From Saccharothrix carnea (GTDB lineage Bacteria > Actinomycetota > Actinomycetes > Mycobacteriales > Pseudonocardiaceae), in contig NZ_PYAX01000010.1 in NCBI RefSeq assembly GCF_003014735.1, positions 248,001 through 312,000 of the forward strand: a DNA stretch of 64,000 nt. The letters are read 5' to 3'. A program made the position numbers and the translations under genes. Below are positions 40,773-49,975 of this stretch, one piece after another. The notes beneath the pieces are model-generated. The model worked only from the letters and a program-made list of their open reading frames with translations, did no database searches and was not told the origin of the DNA. The stretch's first letter is position 1; the number at the start of each line of letters is the position of its first letter.

Positions 40773-43700
40773 TCAGGTCTTGGCGCACGGTGGTTCGTGC
40801 GGCAGGTCCGGGAAGTACCCGGCCCACTGCGCGGCGCTGATCCGGGGGTACGCGGTGGCGCAGATCCGGTCCACCACCGCGCCCAGGTCGGTCTCCCAGA
40901 ACCGGAGCACCGAGTCGCCCGCGCTGACCAGGGTGTGGCGGTCCGGTGCGAACGCCACCGAGCCGGCGCCCGACGAGTGCGCGGCGAACACGGCCGACTG
41001 GCGGGACGGCCTGCCCGCCACGTCGTACAGGCGCAGGTTCCCATCAGTGCCCGCGACCACGAGCAGGTCGCCCGACGCGGCGACCGCGCGCACCCCCGAC
41101 CCCAGCGGCTCCGAGGACGTGAGCGGCGCCGGCCGGTCGTGGTCGGCTCCCGGCTCGCGCCACACCACGGCCTTGCCGTCGCCCTCCACCGTCACCAGTC
41201 CCCCGGGCACCGGCGCCACCGCCGTGGGGTAGGTGACGCCCAACGCGTCGCGGCGCCGCCGCTCCGGCCACAGCGGGACGGTGGTGTCCCACTCGTCCAC
41301 CGACCCGCCGAGCTTGGTGACCACCAATCGGTCGCCCGTGCCGTCGAACGTCAGCGCGGTGGTCGGGACGTTCGGGTCCACCCGGTCGGTGAGCTCGGCG
41401 ACCTGCGCCAGGGTGGCGACGTTCCACAGGCGCACCGTCCCGCCGTCCAGCCCCCCGGTGGCGAAGTGCGTGCCCTTCGGGCTGAACGCCACCACCTGCG
41501 CGCGTCCCGCCTCGCCGACCAGGTCCGGTGCGGCCGGGTTGGTGGTGCGCCACACCCGCACCGGCCCGTCCTCGGCGACGGTGACCAGGTGCTCGCCGTC
41601 CCGGCTGAGCGCGGCGGTCCGGACCCGGCCGGGGTGCGCGGTCAACGGCCAGGCGGTGCGCGGACCGCGTGGCGCGGAGATGTCCACGAGCCGCAGCTCG
41701 CCCTCGACGTCGACGGTGGCGGCCAGGGGCCGTCCGGCGGCGACCACGACCGAGCGCAGCGCCACCGGGTGCGCGACCGGCAGGTCGGTGAGGTCGGTGA
41801 GCCGGGCCGACCGGTCGGCGCCCGCGGTGACCAGGGCCCGTCCGCCCGCGGCGAAGCCGACCGCGGTGATGGGGCCGAGGTGCCCGTTGAGCTCGGCGGC
41901 CTCCAGCGGCGCGGACCGGTTCGTGACGTCCCACAGCCGGGCGGACCGGTCGTCGCCCGCGGTGGCCAGCACCCGCGCTTCCTCGTTCAACGCCAAGCCG
42001 CGCACGTCGCCGCCGTGCCGCAGGGCGGCGGTCTGCCGGGCGGGCCCGCGCGGGTCGGCGACCTCCCACAGCCGCACCACCCGGTCGTCCCCCGCCGTGG
42101 CGACCAGCCGGCCCTCGTCGCCGACCGCCAGCGCGGTGACCGCGCCGACGCCGCCGACCAGGACACCGGACGCGCCGGTGGCCAGGTCGACCGCGCGCAC
42201 CCCGTCGCCGGACACGACCGCCGCCACGTGCCCGGAGAGGAAAACCACGCCGGACGACGACCCGCCGAACGACGACCCGCCGAACGACGGCACCGACACC
42301 GGCCTGGCGCCATCGGTCAGGTCCCACGCCCGCGGCGGACCGTCGAGGAAACCGGCCACGAGGTAGCGGGCGTCCGGCGAGAACGCCAAGGCCGTCGTCG
42401 GCGCGATCATCAGGTCGTCCAGCCGGTGCACGAGCACGGGCTGCCGGGGGTTCGTCGCCCGCCACACCGCGACGTGGTCGTCGGACGCGCCGGCGAGCCA
42501 CGTGCCGTCACGGTTGAACGCCAGCACCCGCGGGTCGGTCAGCCCGGTCAGCGCGCCGAGGTTCGCCGGGTGGTGCGGGTCGGAGACGTCCACCAGCCGC
42601 ACGTCCCGGGTGGTGGTGTCGTCGGTGATGGCGAGCAGCGACGCGGTCGGGCTGATCGCGGTCGCGCGCACCGCGGCGATCCGGGTCGCGTAGGGCTCGG
42701 CGAACGCGCCGTACAACGCGTCCCGCGTCTCGGGCAGCGGCGCCAACCGGTGCGCGGCCAGGGTGAGCTGCAACGACAGCGCGGGGTCTGCGTCGCGCAG
42801 CGCGGCGGCCTGGGTGATCACCTTGTGCGCCAGCGCGATGTTGCGCTGCTCGGTCGCGGACCGCTCGGCGCGGACCGCGAACACGATCGCGCTGGACGCC
42901 AGCACCAGCAGCACGGCCATGACCGACACCAGCTGCCGGAGCCTGCGGGTGCGGCGGAGCTCGCCAGCGCGCACCGCGTCGTCCGCGGCGATGCTGGCCT
43001 CCAGGAACCGGATCTCGCCCGGCGTGAGCCGGGGACCGCGGGTGCCGTCGACCCACTCGCGCACCAGCGCCAGCCGGGTGCCCCGGTACAGCGCGCCCGG
43101 GTCGCGGTCCAGCGCCTCCCACGTGTGCGCGGCCTCGGTCAGCATCCGCTGCACCCGCAGGCCCGCCCGGTCCTCGGCGATCCAGTCGCGCAGCCGCGGC
43201 CAGTTGCGGATCAGCGCCTCGTGCGCCAGCTCCACCGCGTCCCGGTCCAGCACCACCAGCCGGGCCTGCGCCAACGCGGTCAGCACCTCGTGGCCGTCGC
43301 TGCCCGGGTGGTGGTCCACCTCAGCGCGGGCGACGCGGCGCTTGGTGTCCTCGGTGCCCTCGCCGACCGCGATCAGCCGCAGGAACACCTGCTTGGCGAC
43401 CTGCTGCCGGACCGGCCCCAGGGCCTGGTAGACGTGCTCGGCGCTGCGCGCGATCGAGTGCTCGACCCCGCCGACCTCCTCGTAGCCCGCGAGCGTCAAC
43501 GCCACACCGCGCCGCCTGCGCCACGTCTCCAGCAACGCGTGCGACACCAGCGGCAGCACCCCCGGCTGGCCTGCCGCGTCCGCGACCAGGCGCGTGACCA
43601 GCGCGGTCTCCACCTTGCAGCCCACCGCGACGGCGGGCGACACGATCGCCTCGCGCAGCTCGTCCGGCGACATCGGGCCGACCAGGACCTGCCCGCCACG

Positions 43701-44540
43701 CAACGCCTCCACCAGCTCCGGGTACTGCCCGCAGTGGCCGAGGAAGTCGGCGCGCACCCCCAGCACGACCCGCGTGCGGCTGGTCGGCACGGAGCACGCG
43801 GTGGTCAGCGCGGCGATGAACGCGGCCCGTTCGGCGGGCTCCTGGCACAGCGTGAAGACCTCTTCGAACTGGTCGACCACGATCAGCAGGTCGTCGTCGC
43901 CGCCGACGAGCGCCTGCCGGACGCGCAGGTGCAGGTTCTCCGGGTAGGAGGTGAACTCGGCGGCCAGCGCGGCGGCGTCCCGGCCGGTGCTCGCGGCGAT
44001 CCGCACCGCCAGCTCCTCCACCGGCCGCGCGCCGGGCGTGAGCACGACCGAGGGACGGCTCCACGTCGCCACCAGGCCCGCGCGCAGCACCGACGACTTG
44101 CCCGAGCCGGACGCGCCGAACACACCGCCGAACCGGCGCCGCGCGACGAGGTCGGTCAGCTCCCGCACCACGCGGTCGCGGCCGAAGAACCGGTCCGCGT
44201 CGTGCACCTGGAACGCCGCCAGCCCGGTGTACGGGGCCTCGGTGGCGGTCGGCGGGGTGCGCGGGTTCGCGTCGGCGACCCGTTCGGACACCTCCCGCCA
44301 GCGACCCTCCCAGGCCACCACGTCACCGCCGCAGGCCCGCACGTACGCCAACGTCACCGCGAGGCTCGGCAGCCGCCGCCCGTTCGCCGCCTCCGACAGG
44401 GCCGCCGCCGAGTAGTGCGCGTCCCGGGCCAGCCGCCGGTAGGTGGGGCCTCCCGCCCGTTCCCGCAGGGCCCTCAGGTCGGCGGCGAACTCGCCCAGCT
44501 CACGGCTCCCGGCCCGTAACGGGCCCTCCGGTCTGGCCAT
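40773..44540 (-). CDS. HTH-nSTAND NTPase-TM-WD40 repeat protein
   Basis: 1255 aa. An N-terminal XRE-like HTH (about 15-70, LGEFAADLRALRERAGGPTY, LSEAANGRRLPSLA) is followed by YTGLAAFQVHDADRFFGRDR and an nSTAND1-type NTPase with Walker A GASGSGKS (142-149) and Walker B LLIVVDQFEE (218-227). One transmembrane helix (537-557, VSVMAVLLVLASSAIVF) leads to a C-terminal half of roughly 12 WD40-like repeats (LATAGDDRSARLWDVTN, LVTAGADRSARLTDLTD). The layout suggests that the repeats sense a signal on one face of the membrane and gate NTPase oligomerisation on the other. No effector domain is visible, so its output may be the HTH or a partner. Monocistronic. Confidence 0.9.
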   Translation of the reverse strand: MARPEGPLRAGSRELGEFAADLRALRERAGGPTYRRLARDAHYSAAALSEAANGRRLPSLAVTLAYVRACGGDVVAWEGRWREVSERVADANPRTPPTATEAPYTGLAAFQVHDADRFFGRDRVVRELTDLVARRRFGGVFGASGSGKSSVLRAGLVATWSRPSVVLTPGARPVEELAVRIAASTGRDAAALAAEFTSYPENLHLRVRQALVGGDDDLLIVVDQFEEVFTLCQEPAERAAFIAALTTACSVPTSRTRVVLGVRADFLGHCGQYPELVEALRGGQVLVGPMSPDELREAIVSPAVAVGCKVETALVTRLVADAAGQPGVLPLVSHALLETWRRRRGVALTLAGYEEVGGVEHSIARSAEHVYQALGPVRQQVAKQVFLRLIAVGEGTEDTKRRVARAEVDHHPGSDGHEVLTALAQARLVVLDRDAVELAHEALIRNWPRLRDWIAEDRAGLRVQRMLTEAAHTWEALDRDPGALYRGTRLALVREWVDGTRGPRLTPGEIRFLEASIAADDAVRAGELRRTRRLRQLVSVMAVLLVLASSAIVFAVRAERSATEQRNIALAHKVITQAAALRDADPALSLQLTLAAHRLAPLPETRDALYGAFAEPYATRIAAVRATAISPTASLLAITDDTTTRDVRLVDVSDPHHPANLGALTGLTDPRVLAFNRDGTWLAGASDDHVAVWRATNPRQPVLVHRLDDLMIAPTTALAFSPDARYLVAGFLDGPPRAWDLTDGARPVSVPSFGGSSFGGSSSGVVFLSGHVAAVVSGDGVRAVDLATGASGVLVGGVGAVTALAVGDEGRLVATAGDDRVVRLWEVADPRGPARQTAALRHGGDVRGLALNEEARVLATAGDDRSARLWDVTNRSAPLEAAELNGHLGPITAVGFAAGGRALVTAGADRSARLTDLTDLPVAHPVALRSVVVAAGRPLAATVDVEGELRLVDISAPRGPRTAWPLTAHPGRVRTAALSRDGEHLVTVAEDGPVRVWRTTNPAAPDLVGEAGRAQVVAFSPKGTHFATGGLDGGTVRLWNVATLAQVAELTDRVDPNVPTTALTFDGTGDRLVVTKLGGSVDEWDTTVPLWPERRRRDALGVTYPTAVAPVPGGLVTVEGDGKAVVWREPGADHDRPAPLTSSEPLGSGVRAVAASGDLLVVAGTDGNLRLYDVAGRPSRQSAVFAAHSSGAGSVAFAPDRHTLVSAGDSVLRFWETDLGAVVDRICATAYPRISAAQWAGYFPDLPHEPPCAKT

Positions 44541-44673
44541 CGTCGCCCTCCCCTTCGACGAGGGCGATTGTTCAGAAAAGCCTGTTCAGCGTCCACGCGC
44601 TGACACTGAACAACCCGTCTGCCGTAGGAATGGCGGTGGAACCGGGTAGGGGTTCCGCAGGGGGTGGGGGGAG

Positions 44674-44711
44674 AGGCGCTTGGTGGTGCTGGGGGGCTCC
44701 GCCAAGCGCCT
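44674..44711 (-). terminator. Hairpin after the pseudouridine synthase gene
   Basis: AGGCGCTTGG (44674-44683) is the inverse of 44702-44711, with an 18-nt G-rich loop; 6 bp after the stop at 44718. Ends the parA-scpA-scpB-rluB operon. Confidence 0.65.
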
Positions 44712-44717
44712 ACCCCG

Positions 44718-45479
44718 CTACAGCCCGACTGCTTTGTAGAGGGAGCCGACTTCCTGCCGGTTGAGCACCCGCATCGAACCGGGGCGCTGGTTGCCCAGGC
44801 GGACCTCGCCGACCGCGGTGCGGACGAGGTGCTCGACGGGGTGGCCGACGTGGTCGAGCAGGCGGCGCACGATGTGCTTGCGGCCCTCGTGGAGGACCAC
44901 CTCGACCAGCGCCTTGCCCGGCATCGACGAGATCAGCTTGAACGAGTCGACCGCGATCGGGCCGTCCTCCAGCTCGAGCCCCGCGCGCAACCGCTTGCCC
45001 AGGTCCTTCGGGATCGGGCCGGGCACCTCGGCGAGGTAGGTCTTGGTGATCTCGTAGGACGGGTGCATCAGCCGGTGCGCGAGGTCGCCGTCGTTGGTCA
45101 GCAGCAGCAGGCCCTCGGTGTCGGCGTCCAGCCTGCCGACGTGGAACAGGCGTTCCTTGCGGTTGTGCAGGTAGTCGCCCACGCACGGCCGGTGCGCGTC
45201 GTCGTGCATGGTCGACAGCACACCGCGCGGCTTGTTGAACGCGATGGTGACCACGTCCTCCTTGAGCACCACGCGCACGCCGTCGACGTGCACGACCGCA
45301 GTGTCCGGGTCGATGCGGCGGCCCTGCTCGCGGACCACCTCGCCGTCGACCTGGACGCGGCCGAGTTCGATCAGCTCCTCGGCGACCCGCCGCGAGGCGA
45401 TGCCCGCCTTGGCGAGCACCTTCTGGAGCCGGATCCCCTCGGGTTGACCTGAGGGGTTCGGCCGGGCCTGGTCAGACAT
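44718..45479 (-). CDS. rluB: 23S rRNA pseudouridine synthase (RluB/RsuA family)
   Basis: 253 aa from an ATG at 45479 overlapping the ScpB stop by 8 bp. An S4 RNA-binding domain (about 15-60: IRLQKVLAKAGIASRRVAEELI) is followed by the catalytic domain with the active Asp in VGRLDADTEGLLLLTNDGDL, then YEITKTYLAEVPG and GRKHIVRRLLDHVGHPV. RluB/RsuA enzymes convert a specific rRNA uridine to pseudouridine. Position after scpB matches Rv1711. The exact target cannot be read from sequence. Confidence 0.9.
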   Translation of the reverse strand: MSDQARPNPSGQPEGIRLQKVLAKAGIASRRVAEELIELGRVQVDGEVVREQGRRIDPDTAVVHVDGVRVVLKEDVVTIAFNKPRGVLSTMHDDAHRPCVGDYLHNRKERLFHVGRLDADTEGLLLLTNDGDLAHRLMHPSYEITKTYLAEVPGPIPKDLGKRLRAGLELEDGPIAVDSFKLISSMPGKALVEVVLHEGRKHIVRRLLDHVGHPVEHLVRTAVGEVRLGNQRPGSMRVLNRQEVGSLYKAVGL

Positions 45480-46125
45480 CGTCGATCGCATCCACTTCGG
45501 GCAGCAGGGGAGCGATCGGCGGCAGGTCGCCCAACGACGACAGCCCCAACCGCTCCAGGAACAGTTCGGTCGTGCGGTAAAGGATGCCACCCGTGTCGGA
45601 ATCCGTGCCCGTCTCGGCGATCAGGCCGCGCGCGACGAGCGTGCGGATGACACCGTCCACGTTCACCCCGCGCACCGCCGCGATCCGGGCCCTGGTCACG
45701 GGCTGCCGGTAGGCGATGACCGCGAGTGTCTCCAGCGCGGCCCGGGTGAGCTTGGCGCGCTGCCCGTCGAGCAGCAGCTTCTCCACGAATGGCGCGAAGC
45801 GGTCCCTCGTGTAGAACCGCCAGCCGTCACCGATTCTACGCAGGTCGATGCCGCTGCCCTGCTCGGTGTACCGGGCGGCCAGCGTGCGGAGGGCCGCGGT
45901 GACCCGCTTCACGGACTGGTCGAGGACGCCCGCGAGCTGCTCTTCGGCGATCGGGCTGTCCACGACGAGCAGGATGGACTCCAGGGCGCCCTCGAACTCG
46001 GTGTCGTCGGAGAGGTCGGGCAACCCACCCACCTCGGCCTCGTCCCCGGTCCCGACGTCATCGGTCCCCGCGTCCACGGCCAACGGCAGCGGCTCGGGCG
46101 GCTCGGTTGCTGCCTGGTCGCTCAC
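45472..46125 (-). CDS. scpB: Segregation and condensation protein B
   Basis: 217 aa from a GTG at 46125 overlapping the ScpA stop as GTGA. An acidic N-terminal tail of about 45 residues, then two winged-helix domains: LESILLVVDSPIAEEQLAGV, RFYTRDRFAPFVEKLLLDGQ, and LTRAALETLAVIAYRQPVTR with RTLVARGLIAE. ScpB dimers bind ScpA and the SMC head to form condensin. Confidence 0.94.
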   Translation of the reverse strand: MSDQAATEPPEPLPLAVDAGTDDVGTGDEAEVGGLPDLSDDTEFEGALESILLVVDSPIAEEQLAGVLDQSVKRVTAALRTLAARYTEQGSGIDLRRIGDGWRFYTRDRFAPFVEKLLLDGQRAKLTRAALETLAVIAYRQPVTRARIAAVRGVNVDGVIRTLVARGLIAETGTDSDTGGILYRTTELFLERLGLSSLGDLPPIAPLLPEVDAIDDV

Positions 46126-47045
46126 CCGTACTCCTCGTCCTCGTCGTGCGCGTGCGCCCGCGCCTGTTCGATCGTGCCGCCGACCCACGTGATGCGCAGC
46201 TCGCCCAGCGGGTCCGGCTGCTCGAAGGCCAGCGCCTGCTCCCGGTACAGCTCCAGCAGCGCCAGGAACCGCGCCACGACCTCCATCGTCTCCGTGCACT
46301 CGGCGATCAGCTCGGCGAACGTCGCCGTGCCCGCCTCCGCCAGCCGCGCCCGCAGCAGGTCGGCGTGCTCGCGCACCGACACCCTGTGCTGGTGGATGTG
46401 CGAGGTCGACACCGTCGGCGGCGGCTTGGGCCGGAACACGACCGCGGCGATCTCGGCGAACCGCCGGGCGTCCACGCCCAGCATCACCTCGGGCAACAGC
46501 CCCTCGTACCGCTGCTCCAGCGCCACCGACCGCGGGTAGCGCCGGTACGCGCCCCGCTCCAGCTCCCCGAACAGCGCCGCGACCTGCTTGTACGCCCGGT
46601 ACTGCAGCAGCCGCGCGAACAGCAGGTCCCGCGCCTCCAGCAGCGCCAGGTCCTCCTCGTCCTCGACGTCGCCGGCGGGCAGCAGGCGGGCCGCCTTCAG
46701 GTCGAGCAGGGTCGCCGCGATGACCAGGAACTCGGTCGTCTCGTCCAGGTCCCACTGGTCGCCCAACGCCCGGATGTAGGCGATGAAGTCGTCGGTGACG
46801 GTGTGCAGCGCCACCTCGGTCACGTCCAGCGTGTGCTGCGAGATCAGCTGCAGCAGCAGGTCGAACGGCCCCTCGAAGTTGGTCAGCTTGACCTTGAACC
46901 GGCCGTCGTCGGGCGCCGCCGGCTCTACCGGTGCGTCAAGCTCGACCGGCTCGACGGGAGCGACCGGCTCGTCCGGCGCGGTGGCTTCGACCACCTCGAC
47001 CGGCGCGGCCACTGCGGGTTCGGTCTCGGGTGCGTCACCGCTCAC
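46122..47045 (-). CDS. scpA: Segregation and condensation protein A (kleisin)
   Basis: 307 aa from a GTG at 47045 overlapping the upstream stop (GTGA). About 48 residues of Pro/Glu/Val-rich tail precede the kleisin core: FKVKLTNFEGPFDLLLQLIS, YIRALGDQWDLDETTEFLVI, LLDLKAARLLP, and the C-terminal winged helix ATFAELIAECTETMEVVARF, LALLELYREQALAFEQ. Links the SMC heads and ScpB. Confidence 0.95.
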   Translation of the reverse strand: MSGDAPETEPAVAAPVEVVEATAPDEPVAPVEPVELDAPVEPAAPDDGRFKVKLTNFEGPFDLLLQLISQHTLDVTEVALHTVTDDFIAYIRALGDQWDLDETTEFLVIAATLLDLKAARLLPAGDVEDEEDLALLEARDLLFARLLQYRAYKQVAALFGELERGAYRRYPRSVALEQRYEGLLPEVMLGVDARRFAEIAAVVFRPKPPPTVSTSHIHQHRVSVREHADLLRARLAEAGTATFAELIAECTETMEVVARFLALLELYREQALAFEQPDPLGELRITWVGGTIEQARAHAHDEDEEYG

Positions 47046-47362
47046 TGCTCGCGCAACCTACGCACCAGCAGCGAGTCCTCGCCGTGCCCTTCGAGGTCGT
47101 CCAGCACGATCGCGATGGCCTCGCGCACCACGCGTCCCCGGTCGACCGCCAAGCCGTGCTCACCGCGCAACGCCAGCCGCGCGTGCTCCAGCGCCAGCAG
47201 CTCCTCGTCGGACACGTACACGGTGATCTTCGTCGAGTGCTTCTGCCGCCCGGTGCCACGCCGCTGCGCCGGTGGCTGGGACCCGGACTCGTCGACGGGC
47301 CGGTCACCGGTCGTGAGGCGGAACAGCTCGGACGCGCCCGGCAGAGATGGGCGTCGGGTCAC
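47042..47362 (-). CDS. Small RHH-like protein between parA and scpA
   Basis: 106 aa from a GTG at 47362 that overlaps the ParA stop (GTGA); its own stop overlaps scpA, so it is locked into the operon. A Pro/Gln/Arg-rich N-terminal half is followed by STKITVYVSDEELLALEHAR and VDRGRVVREAIAIVLDDLE, which reads like one strand plus two helices of a ribbon-helix-helix DNA-binding fold. It could be a small partner of ParA. M. tuberculosis, as I recall, has no gene here (Rv1708-Rv1709). Confidence 0.75.
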   Translation of the reverse strand: MTRRPSLPGASELFRLTTGDRPVDESGSQPPAQRRGTGRQKHSTKITVYVSDEELLALEHARLALRGEHGLAVDRGRVVREAIAIVLDDLEGHGEDSLLVRRLREQ

Positions 47363-48333
47363 CGGGCGATCACCTCGCGCGCCAACGCGCGGTAGGCCTT
47401 CGCGCCCGCAGAGCGCGGCGCCCAGCTCGTGATCGGCTCGCCGGCGACGGTCGTCTCCGGGAACCGGACGGTGCGGTTGATCACCGTGTCGAACACGACG
47501 TCGCCGAACGCCTCGACCACGCGCGCCATCACCTCGCGGGAGTGCAGGGTTCGCGGGTCGTACATGGTGGCGAGGATGCCGGTGATCTCGAGCTTCGGGT
47601 TCAACCGCTCCCTGACCTTCTCGATGGTGTCTATCAGCAGGGCGACCCCGCGCAGGCTGAAGAACTCGCACTCCAGCGGGATGAGGACGCCGTCAGCCGC
47701 CGCGAGGGCGTTGACCGTGAGCAGGCCGAGCGACGGCTGGCAGTCCACCAGCACGTAGTCGTAGTGCTCTATCACCGGGCGCAGCGTGCGGACCAGCGTG
47801 TGCTCCCGACCGACCTCGGAGACCAGCTGGATCTCCGCGGCGGACAGGTCGATGTTGCTGGGCAGCAGGTCCATGCCCTCGACCGGGGTGCGCATGATCA
47901 CGTCGGCGACGCCGACGTCGCGCTCCATGATCACGTTGTAGATCGTCTGGTCGAGCTGGTGGGGGTGCACGCCGAGGCCGACCGACAGCGCGCCCTGCGG
48001 GTCGAAGTCGACCAGCAGCACCTTGCGGCCGTACTCGGTCAGCGCCGCGCCGAGGTTGATGGTGGACGTGGTCTTGCCGACCCCGCCCTTCTGGTTGCAC
48101 ACCGCGAGGATCTTCGCCGGGCCGTGGTGCGCGATCAGCGGTGGGTCGGCCACGTAGCGCAACGGGCGGCCGGTCGGCCCGATGTCGCCCGCGACCTGCT
48201 CGGTCGCGTCTTCGTCCGCGGGTGCGGCGTGCGGGGCGAGGCTCAGCTCGACCGAGGCGCGCGGCACACCGGACGGTGGCGGGGGTGGTGGGGGTGCCCC
48301 CCACGGCTGGCCCGCGTGCTCCGGTGTCGACAT
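47359..48333 (-). CDS. ParA/Soj-like chromosome-partition ATPase
   Basis: 324 aa from an ATG at 48333 (GGGAAGG just upstream). A Pro-rich N-terminal tail (about 1-70) leads into the deviant Walker A KGGVGKTT (82-89), INLGAALTEYGRKVLLVDFD, DQTIYNVIMERDVGV, DYVLVDCQPSLGLLTVNAL, and VIPLECEFFSLRGVALL-like segments. This is the Rv1708 orthologue next to scpA, distinct from the oriC-linked parA. It probably binds DNA as an ATP dimer and helps chromosome organisation. First gene of the operon ending with rluB. Confidence 0.92.
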   Translation of the reverse strand: MSTPEHAGQPWGAPPPPPPPSGVPRASVELSLAPHAAPADEDATEQVAGDIGPTGRPLRYVADPPLIAHHGPAKILAVCNQKGGVGKTTSTINLGAALTEYGRKVLLVDFDPQGALSVGLGVHPHQLDQTIYNVIMERDVGVADVIMRTPVEGMDLLPSNIDLSAAEIQLVSEVGREHTLVRTLRPVIEHYDYVLVDCQPSLGLLTVNALAAADGVLIPLECEFFSLRGVALLIDTIEKVRERLNPKLEITGILATMYDPRTLHSREVMARVVEAFGDVVFDTVINRTVRFPETTVAGEPITSWAPRSAGAKAYRALAREVIAR

Positions 48334-48447
48334 CGCCTTCCCGATTCCTAGTCCTCTGCCTGGGCGCAGCCTAGGCACACCGCGGTCCACCAGCAACGCG
48401 CCTCGCCGAAGCGCGGCCGATCGTTCTCAGCGCGTTTCGTCGGGGAG

Positions 48448-48792
48448 TCAGCTCGCGGTGGCGGCCTGATCGTCGGCTCTGCGGCAGGTCCGCTCGGCCG
48501 CGCGGAGCACGACGTCGAGCAGTCCGGGGAACAGCTCGTCGAGGTCGTCACGCCGCAACGACACCCACCGCTGGTTGCCGCGGGCCCTGGTGCGGGTGAT
48601 GCCCGCTTCCCGCAGCACGCGCAGGTGCTGCGACAACGTGGACTTGGCGACGTCCACCAGCAGCGCGCCGCACAGGCGCTCGCCGTCGGCTTCGATCTGG
48701 CGCACGACGGCCAGCCGGGTCGGGTCGCTCAACGCGTGCAGCACCGCGCCCAGCTCGATCGCGCTGCGCTCGGGCTCGTCCAGGTTCGGCAC
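48448..48792 (-). CDS. ArsR-family winged-helix regulator
   Basis: 114 aa from a GTG at 48792 with GGAGG 9 nt upstream. Canonical ArsR HTH: LHALSDPTRLAVVRQIEA, DVAKSTLSQHLRVLREAGI, then the wing ARGNQRWVSLRRDDLDELF. The metal-type ELCVCDL motif is replaced by GERLCGALLVDVAK, so it may sense something other than arsenic or lack a metal site. Cys39-type residues are few. Orphan; the target is unknown. Confidence 0.9.
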   Translation of the reverse strand: MPNLDEPERSAIELGAVLHALSDPTRLAVVRQIEADGERLCGALLVDVAKSTLSQHLRVLREAGITRTRARGNQRWVSLRRDDLDELFPGLLDVVLRAAERTCRRADDQAATAS

Positions 48793-48879
48793 CGGGTCGG
48801 CACCTCCAGCTCGTCGGGCTCATCTATGACGTGGGTGGGCGCCCGGTCGGGCGAGCCGCCCACGGTACCCGTGGCCGAC

Positions 48880-49818
48880 TCATGTTCCACCCGATGCGCG
48901 AGGATGGGCGGTCGCGTAGACCTCGCGCAAGGTGTTGACGGTGACCAGCGTGTAGACCTGCGTCGTCGTCACGGACGCGTGGCCGAGCAGTTCCTGCACG
49001 ACACGGACGTCCGCTCCCCCTTCCAGCAGGTGGGTCGCGAACGAGTGCCGCAGCGTGTGCGGCGAGACTTCGGCACCGATACCCGCCCGTTCGGCCGCTG
49101 TCTTCAGCACGTGCCACGCCGTCTGCCGGGACAACCGCCCACCGCGGGCGTTGAGGAACAGGGCCGGCGTGCCGCGTTTGGCCAGGCTGGGGCGCGCGCG
49201 CACCAGGTAGGCGTCCAGGGCTTCCAGCGCCGGGCGCCCGACCGGCACGACCCGCTGCTTGCCACCCTTGCCGTCGAGGAGCACGGTGCGTTCGGCGGCG
49301 TCGACATCGTCCACGTCCAAGCCGACCACCTCGGAGATCCGCGCGCCGGTCGAGTACAGCAGTTCCAGCAGGGCGCGGTCACGCAGGTGGGCGGGCGTTT
49401 CGGTGGGACCGCTCTCGAGGAGCTTGAGCACGTCGTCCACCGGCAGGGCTTTCGGTAGTCGGCGCGGCGGGGACGGCGGGTGGACGGCGCGGGCCGGGTC
49501 GTGCGCCGTGAGGCCTTCGAGGTGGGCGAACTTGTGCAGGCCACGCACGGCGACCAGGGTGCGCGCGGCGGAGGAGGCGGCCAGCCCCGACTCGCGCAGG
49601 GTGGCGAGGAAGTCGCCGACCAGCGCTTCGGTGACGTCGACCAGGTCGTCCACCCCCTTGGCGGTCAGGTGCTCGGCGTACCGACGCAGGTCCCGGCCGT
49701 ACGAGTCGAGCGTGTTGCGCGCCGTCCCCCGCTCCACCGCGAGGTGGTCCAGGTAGGCGCTCATCGCACGCCCCGCCGGAGTCCCTGCCAAGGGCACGGC
49801 TGCGGTGTTCTTCGACAT
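48880..49818 (-). CDS. xerD: Site-specific tyrosine recombinase XerD
   Basis: 312 aa from an ATG at 49818, matching the XerD length; longer frames upstream lack support. N-terminal core-binding domain: AMSAYLDHLAVERGTARNTL, SYGRDLRRYAEHLTAKG. Catalytic domain: Arg in STGARISEVVGLD, Lys in DGKGGKQRVVPVG, HTLRHSFATHLLEGGADVR, LGHASVTTTQVYT with the nucleophile Tyr. It resolves chromosome dimers at dif with XerC. It is the Rv1701 orthologue, here separated from the pyrG-NUDIX genes by three further genes. Confidence 0.94.
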   Translation of the reverse strand: MSKNTAAVPLAGTPAGRAMSAYLDHLAVERGTARNTLDSYGRDLRRYAEHLTAKGVDDLVDVTEALVGDFLATLRESGLAASSAARTLVAVRGLHKFAHLEGLTAHDPARAVHPPSPPRRLPKALPVDDVLKLLESGPTETPAHLRDRALLELLYSTGARISEVVGLDVDDVDAAERTVLLDGKGGKQRVVPVGRPALEALDAYLVRARPSLAKRGTPALFLNARGGRLSRQTAWHVLKTAAERAGIGAEVSPHTLRHSFATHLLEGGADVRVVQELLGHASVTTTQVYTLVTVNTLREVYATAHPRASGGT

Positions 49819-49975
49819 TTCCTGACGCTCTCCGGGGCTGGTCAAAAGCCTAGAAGCTGCACAAGCGTCCTCGCGCTCGTCGGTGGGCACCGGACCGTTC
49901 ACTGGCACGTCCTTCTTCCCCGAAAGGTAGGGCTTCGTGTCATCATGCCGACCTGGCGGAGCCTTGCCGCACGTG

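Noticed and set aside
40686..44519. Long + strand frame opposite the STAND-WD40 gene (about 1280 codons)
   Set aside because: Same antisense artefact; low-complexity Arg/Gly/His content and no start signal.
48880..49818. Integrase of a mobile element
   Set aside because: Length, motifs and position match the chromosomal XerD (Rv1701 orthologue); no attachment repeats or element genes nearby.
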